This document shows positions 18,528 to 26,348 of a DNA stretch of 64,000 bases, piece by piece. Positions within the stretch are counted from its first letter, which is position 1; each line of letters opens with the position of its first letter. Made by a program: the position numbers and the translations under genes. Under the pieces are notes generated by a model that saw only the letters and a program-made list of their open reading frames with translations, was not told the origin of the DNA and searched no databases. The stretch is from JANQMY01 sp965228775 (lineage in GTDB: Bacteria > Pseudomonadota > Alphaproteobacteria > JANQMY01), in the NCBI GenBank assembly GCA_965228775.1, contig OZ245840.1, forward strand, positions 5,248,188 through 5,312,187, in the 5' to 3' direction.

Positions 18528-20153
18528 ATGTTAGAATCTCTTGAAAATGAACTAAGTGAAATTAATGAGAATGCCGGCCTTAACGGCAAAGGAAATGGTG
18601 AGGATGCGGTTGGTCAAGAGCGGTTAGAAGACCGGCTCGCCTCGCTCGAGCGTATGGTCGACGATATGCCGATCAACATCATGACCTGCGATCTGACGGA
18701 TTTCCGTATTAATTATGCGAACACGTCGACCATCGAAACCTTGCGGAAAGTGGAACATTTGCTGCCGATCAAAGCCGATGAATTGATTGGCCAAAGCATC
18801 GATATTTTCCATGCAAAGCCGCAGCATCAGCGCAGCATCCTGTCGGATCCGCGGAACCTTCCACACAATGCGAAGATAGAGTTGGGGGATGAAGTTCTCG
18901 ATCTCTATATTTCCCCTGTTTACAACGCGTCTGGAAAGTATATCGCTGCCATGGTCACGTGGAACATCGTGACGGAAAGTGTGCGTGCGGACCGGGACAA
19001 CCAGCAATTGCTCGAGATGGTGCAGAACATGCCCATCAATGTGATGATGTGCGACCCGGAAGACTTCAAGATCAACTTCATCAACAAGACCAGTATTGAG
19101 ACACTGCGGCCGCTGGAAAACCTTTTGCCGGCCCGGGCGGAAGACCTGCTGGGGCAGTCTATTGATATCTTCCACAAGAACCCTGCGCATCAGCGCCGCA
19201 TGCTGTCAGATCCGAACAATCTGCCTCACAGCACACTGATTAAGTTGGGGGACGAAACGCTTGCGTTGAATGTGGCTGCCATCAAAGACAATGAAGGGAA
19301 ATATTTGGGGCCGCTTCTGTCATGGAATGTGGTGACCAGCCAGGTGCATATGGCGGACCGTGTGAAGGACGTCATGAAGTCGGCAACTGAGCAATTGTCG
19401 ACGACCTCCGCGTCCATGATCTCCACGTCGGAAGAAACCAGTGAACAGGCCAGTAATGTGAGTGCTGCGGCAGAACAAGCTTCCGCAAATGTGCAGGCGG
19501 TTGCTTCAGCGGCAGAGGAACTTGCGTCGTCGACGCAAGAGATCTCGCGTCAAGTGTCTGAATGTGCCGGTATCGCGAAGAGTGCTGTGAGCGAAGCGGA
19601 AAAGACCAATGATGGCATCAAGGGGCTCGCTCAGGCGGCCGAGTCAATCGGCGAGATTATTGACTTGATCAATGACATTGCAAGCCAAACGAAATTGCTG
19701 GCGCTCAACGCGACCATTGAGGCTGCCCGCGCGGGAGATGCGGGTAAGGGCTTTGCGGTAGTTGCATCCGAAGTGAAAAATCTTGCTGACCAGACGGCGA
19801 AGGCCACCAAGGAGATCGCCGGCCAAATCGGCGGAATTCAAGGTGCCACACGGGAGGCGGTAGATGCCATCGGTCAGATCGGCACCACCATCGAACGCAT
19901 GGATCAGAACACCACCGCAATTGCGTCTGCGGTTGAGGAACAGAGTGCCGCAACCCAGGAAATCTCACGGAACGCTCAGGAAGCGTCGCAAGGCACCAGC
20001 GATGTGACGCGGAACATCTCGAATGTGTCTTCATCGGCGGCGGAATCCGGTGAAACGGCGCAGAAGGTTTCTGAATACTCAAGTGAGATGGCCAACAACA
20101 CTGAAGAACTCTCGTCTGAGTTGGATGACTTCATTTCCAAACTTGCGGGCTGA
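18528..20153 (+). CDS. Soluble methyl-accepting chemotaxis receptor with two tandem PAS domains
   Basis: 541 residues and no transmembrane segment, so a cytoplasmic receptor. Two PAS repeats, about residues 40-150 and 160-270, are near copies: each has MPIN(I/V)M.CD, TSIETLR, LLGQSIDIFH or LIGQSIDIFH, and a closing TWN/SWN-VVT. The rest is the coiled-coil signalling hairpin with IASQTKLLALNATIEAARAGDAGKGFAVVA. No CheR-docking pentapeptide is present at the C-terminus (ends DDFISKLAG). GGGGATGGAG precedes the ATG. PAS domains of this kind often sense redox state, oxygen or an internal ligand; the ligand here is unknown. Its position inside the operon suggests it is the dedicated receptor of this CheA. 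Confidence 0.94.
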   Translation: MLESLENELSEINENAGLNGKGNGEDAVGQERLEDRLASLERMVDDMPINIMTCDLTDFRINYANTSTIETLRKVEHLLPIKADELIGQSIDIFHAKPQHQRSILSDPRNLPHNAKIELGDEVLDLYISPVYNASGKYIAAMVTWNIVTESVRADRDNQQLLEMVQNMPINVMMCDPEDFKINFINKTSIETLRPLENLLPARAEDLLGQSIDIFHKNPAHQRRMLSDPNNLPHSTLIKLGDETLALNVAAIKDNEGKYLGPLLSWNVVTSQVHMADRVKDVMKSATEQLSTTSASMISTSEETSEQASNVSAAAEQASANVQAVASAAEELASSTQEISRQVSECAGIAKSAVSEAEKTNDGIKGLAQAAESIGEIIDLINDIASQTKLLALNATIEAARAGDAGKGFAVVASEVKNLADQTAKATKEIAGQIGGIQGATREAVDAIGQIGTTIERMDQNTTAIASAVEEQSAATQEISRNAQEASQGTSDVTRNISNVSSSAAESGETAQKVSEYSSEMANNTEELSSELDDFISKLAG

Positions 20154-20200
20154 TGTTGGTGACGGCCCTTGGCGGTCCTATTGATTGGAGTAACGCGTCT

Positions 20201-20668
20201 ATGAGTATCGATGGGCCGCCAAGCTTTGGCATCAGACACGTGGTTCGAGGCTGTTATTTGGCTGCCGGGTTGGTGTTGATGGCTTTGGGTGTGATCGGCG
20301 CTTTGCTGCCGGTCATGCCAACGACCGTTTTCGTTTTGGGGGCGGTTTGGTGTTTTTCGCGGAGTTCGCCTTCCCTTGAAGCGTGGCTCATCCATCGCTC
20401 GCCATTTCGCGGAGTGATTTTCAACTGGCAACAATTTCATGTAATTCCGCTTTCCGCGAAATATTTGGCCGGTCTGTCTTTGACCATCTGTTTGCCCGTG
20501 CTGTTTTTCGCATCGGATGGTTTTACGGTTTGGTTTGTGGGTTCCGCGGCCGGGCTTTTGGTGCTGTACGCTTATATGTGGTCGTTTCCTCACAATTCCC
20601 CTCACGCGAACACGGTGTGCTTTCGCCTTGGTGGGGAGAAAGAAACAGAGAGGGCCGGTCATGCCTAG
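20201..20668 (+). CDS. DUF454 (YbaN-like) inner-membrane protein
   Basis: About 155 residues with a DUF454 pattern: GVIGALLPVMPTTVFVLGAVWCFSRSSPSLEAWLIHRSPF, then two further membrane segments. Function of the family is unknown. The ATG at 20201 has GGAG 10 bases upstream; an earlier ATG at 20153 overlaps the receptor stop (TGATG) and is possible. The 3' end overlaps cheB by 8 bases, so it is translated as part of the chemotaxis operon, an unusual place for this family. Confidence 0.85.
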   Translation: MSIDGPPSFGIRHVVRGCYLAAGLVLMALGVIGALLPVMPTTVFVLGAVWCFSRSSPSLEAWLIHRSPFRGVIFNWQQFHVIPLSAKYLAGLSLTICLPVLFFASDGFTVWFVGSAAGLLVLYAYMWSFPHNSPHANTVCFRLGGEKETERAGHA

Positions 20669-21785
20669 TGCTCTTTCCAAAGCCTCTGACGGAGGCGATT
20701 TCCTTTACCGCATCTTGTTGGTTGACGATTCAGCAGTGGCCCGTGGCTTTATCCGGAAATTCGTCGAGCAAAGCGGCATCGCGACGGTGGTTGCCACAGC
20801 GAATAACGGCAAGCAGGCGCTGAACATTCTTGATAAGAACGACGTAGACATCGTCATCCTTGATCTGGAAATGCCGGTTATGGATGGGCTGACGGCGCTG
20901 CCCTTGATCTTGCAGAAGAAACCGTCCGTGCAAGTCATTGTCACGTCGGCGCTTTCTCTTAAGAATGCCAAGATCAGCCTGCATGCCCTCGAAAAAGGGG
21001 CAGCTGACTTTTTGCCGAAGCCGGGTACGTCTGCCGACATGGTGGGAGACTATGCCCGTCAGCTTACGGAGAAAATTCAGCATTTGGGCGAGATTGGGCA
21101 AAACGCTCAAACTGGGGGTGGGGCATCTAAGTCTGGGCGGCAGAGGGAACAGGTCCGTTCCAAAGATACGACGCCGAATATGAAGTTACGGCCTTTGCCA
21201 ATGGCCGTCCCTGAAGCAATCGCGATCGGGAGTTCCACGGGCGGACCAAATGCATTGCGGGAAATGCTACCCCAACTGTCCCGGGATATCGAACAACCCA
21301 TTTTCGTTACCCAGCATATGCCTGCGAAATTCACTCAAATACTTTCAACGAGCTTGAATGCGCTTACGGGCCGGGAAACACAAGAAGCAATAGACGGCGC
21401 ACATATACAGCCTGGACGTACGTATGTCGCACCGGGTGGCTTACACCTTTCTTTGCGTAAAACCGACATGGGGCCGGTGGTGCGTTTGTTGGACACGCCA
21501 CCGGAAAACTTCTGCAAGCCGGCCGTTGATCCAATGTTGCGTTCACTGATTGATGTGTACGGAAAACGTTTGTTGGTCGTCATTCTAACGGGTATGGGGG
21601 CGGATGGGCTGGAAGGATCCCGCCTGGTAGTTGACCGGGGCGGCGCGGTGATTGCCCAAGACCAAGAAACAAGTGTCGTTTGGGGAATGCCAGGCGCAGT
21701 CGCCGAGGCCGGTCTGTGCTCACTTGTCGGACCGCTCGATAAGCTTGCAGAAACCGTCAATCGTATCGCTTTAGGGAAGAGGTAA
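20661..21785 (+). CDS. cheB: Protein-glutamate methylesterase/deamidase CheB
   Basis: 374-residue response regulator that removes methyl groups from receptors when phosphorylated. Receiver domain: ILLVDDSAVARGF, phospho-Asp in VIVILDLEMPVMDG, Lys in FLPKPG. Esterase domain: catalytic Ser in IAIGSSTGGPNALREML, His in VTQHMPAKFT and Asp in LTGMGADGLEG. The ATG at 20661 follows AGAGGG and overlaps the DUF454 gene by 8 bases. Confidence 0.96.
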   Translation: MPSALSKASDGGDFLYRILLVDDSAVARGFIRKFVEQSGIATVVATANNGKQALNILDKNDVDIVILDLEMPVMDGLTALPLILQKKPSVQVIVTSALSLKNAKISLHALEKGAADFLPKPGTSADMVGDYARQLTEKIQHLGEIGQNAQTGGGASKSGRQREQVRSKDTTPNMKLRPLPMAVPEAIAIGSSTGGPNALREMLPQLSRDIEQPIFVTQHMPAKFTQILSTSLNALTGRETQEAIDGAHIQPGRTYVAPGGLHLSLRKTDMGPVVRLLDTPPENFCKPAVDPMLRSLIDVYGKRLLVVILTGMGADGLEGSRLVVDRGGAVIAQDQETSVVWGMPGAVAEAGLCSLVGPLDKLAETVNRIALGKR

Positions 21786-21790
21786 GAGTA

Positions 21791-22657
21791 ATGGATACGG
21801 AAAAGTTCAATTTGTTTTGTCATATGGTACGTCAGCGCTCCGGCATCTCATTAACGCCCGACAAAGTCTATCTGGCTCAATCCAGGTTAAAGGATGTCAT
21901 GAAAGAGACGGGGCATGACGATCTTATCTCATTCTTTGAATATCTAGCATCCGCTTCTAGTGAGAAGACCCTGGCTAAGGTCGTTGACGCGATGACCACG
22001 AATGAGTCCTTTTTCTTCCGCGACGAGACACCTTTTGAAGGGTTTGAGAAAAAAATCGTCCCGGAGCTGATTAAAGACCGACCGACATCTCGCAAGATAC
22101 GTATTTGGTGTGCCGCATGTTCCAGCGGGCAAGAGCCATATTCGCTGTCAATGATGATCGATGAGAAGAAGGCCGTTTGGGGGGATTGGAACTTCGAGAT
22201 AGTCGCGACCGACATTTCCGAGAACATGATTGAACGGGCAAAGATTGGGGAGTTTTCGCGGTTCGAGATCAATCGAGGCCTTACGGAGGCTCGCCGCGAA
22301 AAATATTTTTCGTCTCTTGGCGGAAAATGGTTCATTGAGCCTGATCTCAAGAAGCGGATTACGTTCAAAGCCTTTAACCTGCTTGATGATCCAAAGGAGC
22401 TCGGTCAGTTTGATGTGATCTTCTGTCGGAATGTGCTGATTTATTTTGAACCGAAAACGAAGACGGAGATTCTTGAACGGATTTCTAACATTCTGGCGCC
22501 GGGCGGATATCTGACATTAGGGGCGGCTGAAACCGTCGTTGGTCTCACCAAAAAGTTTCTGCCTAATCCGGATGTAAAAGGATACTACAAAGTAGCAGGT
22601 CAAGAAAATGCCGGCTCGGAAGGCTTTGAAACACAAGCTATGAAAACCGCCGTCTGA
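21791..22657 (+). CDS. cheR: Chemotaxis methyltransferase CheR
   Basis: 288-residue S-adenosylmethionine-dependent enzyme that methylates receptor glutamates. N-terminal helical domain, then the methyltransferase core with IRIWCAACSSGQEPYSLSMM, IVATDISENMIERAK and VIFCRNVLIYF. The gene starts 5 bases after cheB. Its stop codon lies inside the stem of the following terminator. Confidence 0.97.
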   Translation: MDTEKFNLFCHMVRQRSGISLTPDKVYLAQSRLKDVMKETGHDDLISFFEYLASASSEKTLAKVVDAMTTNESFFFRDETPFEGFEKKIVPELIKDRPTSRKIRIWCAACSSGQEPYSLSMMIDEKKAVWGDWNFEIVATDISENMIERAKIGEFSRFEINRGLTEARREKYFSSLGGKWFIEPDLKKRITFKAFNLLDDPKELGQFDVIFCRNVLIYFEPKTKTEILERISNILAPGGYLTLGAAETVVGLTKKFLPNPDVKGYYKVAGQENAGSEGFETQAMKTAV

Positions 22658-22668
22658 AGAGACGGCGG
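22647..22668 (-). terminator. Bidirectional terminator between cheR and cheZ
   Basis: Perfect 9-base stem CCGCCGTCT / AGACGGCGG with a four-base loop. On the minus strand it is followed by TTTT, so it is a strong stop for the cheY-cheZ transcript; on the plus strand the T-tract is weak. Confidence 0.8.
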
Positions 22669-22703
22669 CCTGTGTGTTTGATATAATATCGAAGGATTGG
22701 TCG

Positions 22704-23093
22704 TTACTTGACGTCTTCCGTCAGCATCTCATCCACATCGGATTGATCGACGCCGGTTCCAGGAAGGGCGGGGCCATTCAGAAGAGACTGTTCGTCATCC
22801 TCGGAAATTTCATCCGCTACCGGACGCTTTGCCAAGATTGTATCCATATTGAGGCTGGCGGCAGAGCATAGAAGCTTCTTCGCTTTTTCAAGCCTTTGGC
22901 CACACAAGTCTTGGAAGGAACACGCCAGCGTTAACTCGGAAATGAGACTTTTTGCAGTGTCATCTTGACCCGCAACTGTGTCCCGCAATGTTTCCGCCAG
23001 GGTCAAGAGTTGGTCAACTGCTTCATCCAGTGTTGTAATTGTTGCGTCGATTTCAAGAACAGCGGTTTCGATTTGATCGATTGGCCGTGTCAT
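22704..23093 (-). CDS. cheZ: Short CheZ-like CheY-P phosphatase
   Basis: 129 residues, about 60 percent of the length of E. coli CheZ. The helix ACSFQDLCGQRLEKAKKLL matches the CheZ active-site motif FQDLTGQ; Asp62 and Gln66 have the same spacing as the catalytic Asp143 and Gln147 of E. coli CheZ. The C-terminus (VDQSDVDEMLTED) resembles the CheZ tail that binds CheY. It lies 41 bases after cheY, in the same direction. The N-terminal part of the classical hairpin seems shortened. The role inferred is dephosphorylation of the CheY encoded upstream. Confidence 0.85.
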   Translation of the reverse strand: MTRPIDQIETAVLEIDATITTLDEAVDQLLTLAETLRDTVAGQDDTAKSLISELTLACSFQDLCGQRLEKAKKLLCSAASLNMDTILAKRPVADEISEDDEQSLLNGPALPGTGVDQSDVDEMLTEDVK

Positions 23094-23134
23094 ACCCGTC
23101 TATCTCCCGTTTTTTTATCTGTCTTGTGCGATGT

Positions 23135-23521
23135 TTAAAACGCGCCGATGACGCGGGACATCTTGACTTTCAATGTGGCCGCGTTGAACGGTTTGACGAT
23201 GTAGTTGCTGACTCCGGCTTTCTTGGCGGCAACCACGTTTTCCGGTTTCGCCTCGGCCGTGACCATAATGAACGGAATTGCCTTCAGAAGGCCATGTGCA
23301 CGCACTTTCTTAAGAAGTTCGTATCCGTTCATGGGTTCCATGTTCCAATCTGAGATCACCAGATCGAATTTCTCCGATTGCAGTTTTTTGAACGCTTCTT
23401 GTCCGTCGCTCGCTTCTTCAACGTTCTTGAATCCGAGTTCCGCAAGCAGTCCGCGGATGATCCGCAGCATGGATTTGTAGTCATCCACAATCAAAATCTG
23501 CATGTTCATATCAACGGCCAT
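23135..23521 (-). CDS. cheY: Chemotaxis response regulator CheY
   Basis: 128-residue single receiver domain. ILIVDDYKSML holds the acidic pair, DLVISDWNMEPMNG the phosphoacceptor aspartate, IMVTAEA the conserved Thr, and NYIVKPF the lysine. This matches CheY proteins that bind the flagellar motor. GGGAGGC precedes the ATG. It is transcribed with the CheZ-like gene and convergent to the main che operon. Confidence 0.95.
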   Translation of the reverse strand: MAVDMNMQILIVDDYKSMLRIIRGLLAELGFKNVEEASDGQEAFKKLQSEKFDLVISDWNMEPMNGYELLKKVRAHGLLKAIPFIMVTAEAKPENVVAAKKAGVSNYIVKPFNAATLKVKMSRVIGAF

Positions 23522-23633
23522 GCATGCCTCCCGTATTCTTTCAAAGGTTAGTGTTTTAGCGGGGTTTGGATTATCCGCAGTCTGTCGAACTATGGCATTT
23601 TCGAGTTAATTCTAGGTTGAGGAGGCAAGATAG

Positions 23634-23735
23634 ATGCGCCTTAAAATGAGAAGCCATGACGCGCAGAGAGTGCGCGGCGTGGTTATTGACTATAAGCCTA
23701 GATGGGCGAAGCAATCCTTCTTGACCTTCCAGTAG
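23634..23735 (+). CDS. Possible 33-residue leader ORF before the copper operon
   Basis: MRLKMRSHDAQRVRGVVIDY and so on, 33 residues, basic. GGAGG sits 8 bases before the ATG, which is better than most genes here. The stop codon lies inside the CueR-type box, so it cannot be part of the copper transcript itself. No homologue recognised; it may be chance. Confidence 0.25.
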   Translation: MRLKMRSHDAQRVRGVVIDYKPRWAKQSFLTFQ

Positions 23736-23751
23736 CTGGAATACCTATCAT
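23721..23751 (+). promoter_or_regulatory. CueR-type promoter of the multicopper oxidase operon
   Basis: TTGACC, 19-base spacer, TATCAT. The spacer holds the dyad TTCCAG-TAG-CTGGAA. A 19-base spacer with a central dyad is the mark of MerR-family activation, and the dyad matches CueR sites. The oxidase starts 37 bases further on. Confidence 0.88.
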
Positions 23752-23787
23752 CCGTCCAACGCGGAATGATTGGGAGAGTGAGTTCGT

Positions 23788-25551
23788 ATGATGATGGGCA
23801 GGCGGCACTTCTTAACAACATCACTGGGCGGTGCGTTGCTATGCAATTCTATGAACCTGCTACCGGTTTGGGCACGGCGTGCGGACCAAGGCAATCTTGG
23901 CCTGCCAGTGTTGTCCGGAACCGAATTCGACCTGTCTGTCGGAACGTTTCCAATATCGATAGATGGACGTCGAACAAAAGCAATTGGTGTCAATGGAACG
24001 GTACCTGCGCCTCTTATCCGATTCCGGGAAGGAGAGAACATCAAACTTCGCGTGCGGAATGACTTGTCCGTGGACACTTCCATACACTGGCATGGATTAC
24101 TTGTTCCGTTCCAGATGGATGGCGTTCCCGGTGTGACATTTCCCGGAATCAAGGCCGGGAAAACGTTCGAATACGAGTTCGCCGTGCCACAGAACGGTAC
24201 ATACTGGTACCATTCTCATTCCGGCTTGCAGGAACAGGTTGGACATTATGGCCCGATCATCATTGATCCCGCCGGACAAGATCCCGTGGCCTATGACCGC
24301 GAATATGTGCTCGTCCTTGGGGATTGGACATTCACAGATCCACATCGAATATTTGCGAAGCTGAAAAAGAACGGGGAGAGCCTGAACTACAATCAAAGGA
24401 CGCTGAGAGACTTTGTGTCGGATACCACCGAAACCGGCTTAGGGCAGACGGCCGAGGACCGCATGATGTGGGGCAACATGCGCATGTCGCCCCGCGATAT
24501 CGCAGATGTCTCGGGTGAGACCTATACCTATGTGGTTAACGGTCATTCGACCGCTGACAATTGGAATGGCGTTTTTAGGCCAGGAGAACGGGTACGGTTG
24601 CGGATTATCAATGCCGCTGCCATGACGATTTTCAATCTCCGCATACCGGACCTTCCGATGACCGTGGTGCAGGCAGATGGCCTTAATGTTGCGCCTCTGG
24701 AAGTCGACGAATTCCAAATTGGTGTCGCCGAAACCTACGATGTGGTGATTGAGCCTAAAGAAGAACGGCCATATGCATTCGTAGCGGAGTCTATCGACCG
24801 CTCGGGGCAGGTGGTTGCAACCTTGGCGCCCCAACCGGGACTGCGCGCGCAAGTGCCGGCATTGCGTAAGGTGCCGACATTGACCATGAAAGATATGGGG
24901 ATGGATCATGGTGGCATGGCGGTCGATGCCGGGCATCATGGACATGACATGCACCATCACGACCCGGCTGACTCAGAAACCGCGAAACCGTTGGCACGGG
25001 GACCAGGTGTTGCAAACGTCGCCGCGATGCCTGTGAATCGTTTGGACGAACCGGGTATCGGTCTCGAAGATGTTCCGCACCGAACGCTTCGATATTCGGA
25101 CCTTCGCAGCCTTGAGGTAAATCCGGATCAAAGGGCGCCCGAACGGGAAGTCACCGTTCACCTCACCAGCAATATGGAGAGGTATATGTGGTCCTTTGAC
25201 GGCGTCAAGTTCTCGGAAATCACCACACCGATCGAATTCTATGAAGGCGAACGCGTGCGGCTGACTCTGATCAACAACACGATGATGCCGCACCCAATTC
25301 ATCTGCATGGCATGTTTTTCGACGTGGTCAATGGTGGGCAAAGCCACAAGCCACGCAAACACACCATCATTGTGAAGCCAGGCGAAAAACTTTCCGTGGA
25401 CATCAGTGCGGACCATGTGGGCGACTGGGCGTTTCACTGCCATCTGCTTTATCACATGCATGCGGGAATGATGCAGGTTGTGTCGGTGCTCCCGAAAGAA
25501 AAAGCCAAGCCCAGTCATCATCCGGATCATCACAAAGGAATGCACCATTGA
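23788..25551 (+). CDS. pcoA: Periplasmic multicopper oxidase, PcoA/CopA type
   Basis: 587-residue copper oxidase of copper resistance, thought to oxidise Cu(I) in the periplasm. The N-terminus is a Tat signal (GRRHFLTTSLGGALL). Copper ligands are visible in all expected motifs: HWHG at 100-103, HSH at 142-144, HPIHLHG near 510 and HCHLLYHMHAGMM near 555. A Met/His-rich stretch (about 370-395, MGMDHGGM, HHGHDMHHH) and a His-rich C-terminus can bind extra copper. It is controlled by the CueR-type promoter just upstream. The following copB gene overlaps its stop. Confidence 0.95.
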   Translation: MMMGRRHFLTTSLGGALLCNSMNLLPVWARRADQGNLGLPVLSGTEFDLSVGTFPISIDGRRTKAIGVNGTVPAPLIRFREGENIKLRVRNDLSVDTSIHWHGLLVPFQMDGVPGVTFPGIKAGKTFEYEFAVPQNGTYWYHSHSGLQEQVGHYGPIIIDPAGQDPVAYDREYVLVLGDWTFTDPHRIFAKLKKNGESLNYNQRTLRDFVSDTTETGLGQTAEDRMMWGNMRMSPRDIADVSGETYTYVVNGHSTADNWNGVFRPGERVRLRIINAAAMTIFNLRIPDLPMTVVQADGLNVAPLEVDEFQIGVAETYDVVIEPKEERPYAFVAESIDRSGQVVATLAPQPGLRAQVPALRKVPTLTMKDMGMDHGGMAVDAGHHGHDMHHHDPADSETAKPLARGPGVANVAAMPVNRLDEPGIGLEDVPHRTLRYSDLRSLEVNPDQRAPEREVTVHLTSNMERYMWSFDGVKFSEITTPIEFYEGERVRLTLINNTMMPHPIHLHGMFFDVVNGGQSHKPRKHTIIVKPGEKLSVDISADHVGDWAFHCHLLYHMHAGMMQVVSVLPKEKAKPSHHPDHHKGMHH

Positions 25552-26348
25552 AGATGGCGTCAGTAGCACGGACCCTGTTGGCAGGATTGGCCGGAGCAGT
25601 CGCCATGACAACGCCGCTCCTGGCGGAAAGAGGTGCGTCTTGGTCCATGGTCGACGAATATTTTGGTGAGAAAGAAATGGCGGCCGCCAGACATATGGTG
25701 CAGAAGCACCATGGCGGGGGGACCAACTTTCTCATCCAGGCGGATCGGCTGGAATACCAAACGGCAAATGATTTGAAGACTTTTGTTTGGGACGTCCAAG
25801 GGTGGTATGGCGGCGACGTCAACAAACTGTGGATCAAATCTGAGGGGGATTATTCCGTCACGGAGGACATGTTCGAAGAAGCAGAAGTGCAGGCCCTTTG
25901 GTCCCGCGCCGTGACCACGTTCTTCGACGTTCAGGCCGGGGTGCGGTGGGACTTTGAACCGGATCGCCGCGCGCATTTCGTTGCAGGTGTTCAAGGCCTT
26001 GCGCCGCAATGGTTTGAAATCGATGCGGCGGCATTTTTGAGCGGGGAGGGGGACCTGACCGCGCGCATAGAAGCGGAGTATGACCTCATGGTGACCCAGA
26101 GGTTTGTTTTGCAGCCGCGGATGGAGATGGAACTTTCAGCGCAAGATATTCCAGAATTAGATGTAGGCGGTGGTATTACATCGTTTGATCTTGGGCTGCG
26201 CGCTCGGTATGAGATTGTCCGCGAATTTGCGCCCTACATTGGCGTGGAATGGCAGAGTGCCTTTGGCGAAACGGCTGACTTGCGGGCGGCGGCAGGCGAA
26301 GATAGGCGGCAAACGGTATTTGTTGTGGGCGTTACGGTTTGGTTCTAG
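25548..26348 (+). CDS. pcoB: Outer-membrane copper resistance protein CopB/PcoB
   Basis: 266 residues with a signal peptide and an outer-membrane beta-barrel built from alternating-residue strands, ending in the aromatic VVGVTVWF. The conserved opening of the mature part (WSMVDEYFGEKEM...) and the LWIKSEGDY strand fit CopB. A TTG at 25548 overlaps the oxidase stop as TTGA and lies 8 bases after AAAGGA; an ATG at 25554 is an alternative. The usual Met/His-rich N-terminal region is nearly absent. It overlaps the convergent ATPase gene by 17 bases. Confidence 0.9.
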   Translation: MKMASVARTLLAGLAGAVAMTTPLLAERGASWSMVDEYFGEKEMAAARHMVQKHHGGGTNFLIQADRLEYQTANDLKTFVWDVQGWYGGDVNKLWIKSEGDYSVTEDMFEEAEVQALWSRAVTTFFDVQAGVRWDFEPDRRAHFVAGVQGLAPQWFEIDAAAFLSGEGDLTARIEAEYDLMVTQRFVLQPRMEMELSAQDIPELDVGGGITSFDLGLRARYEIVREFAPYIGVEWQSAFGETADLRAAAGEDRRQTVFVVGVTVWF

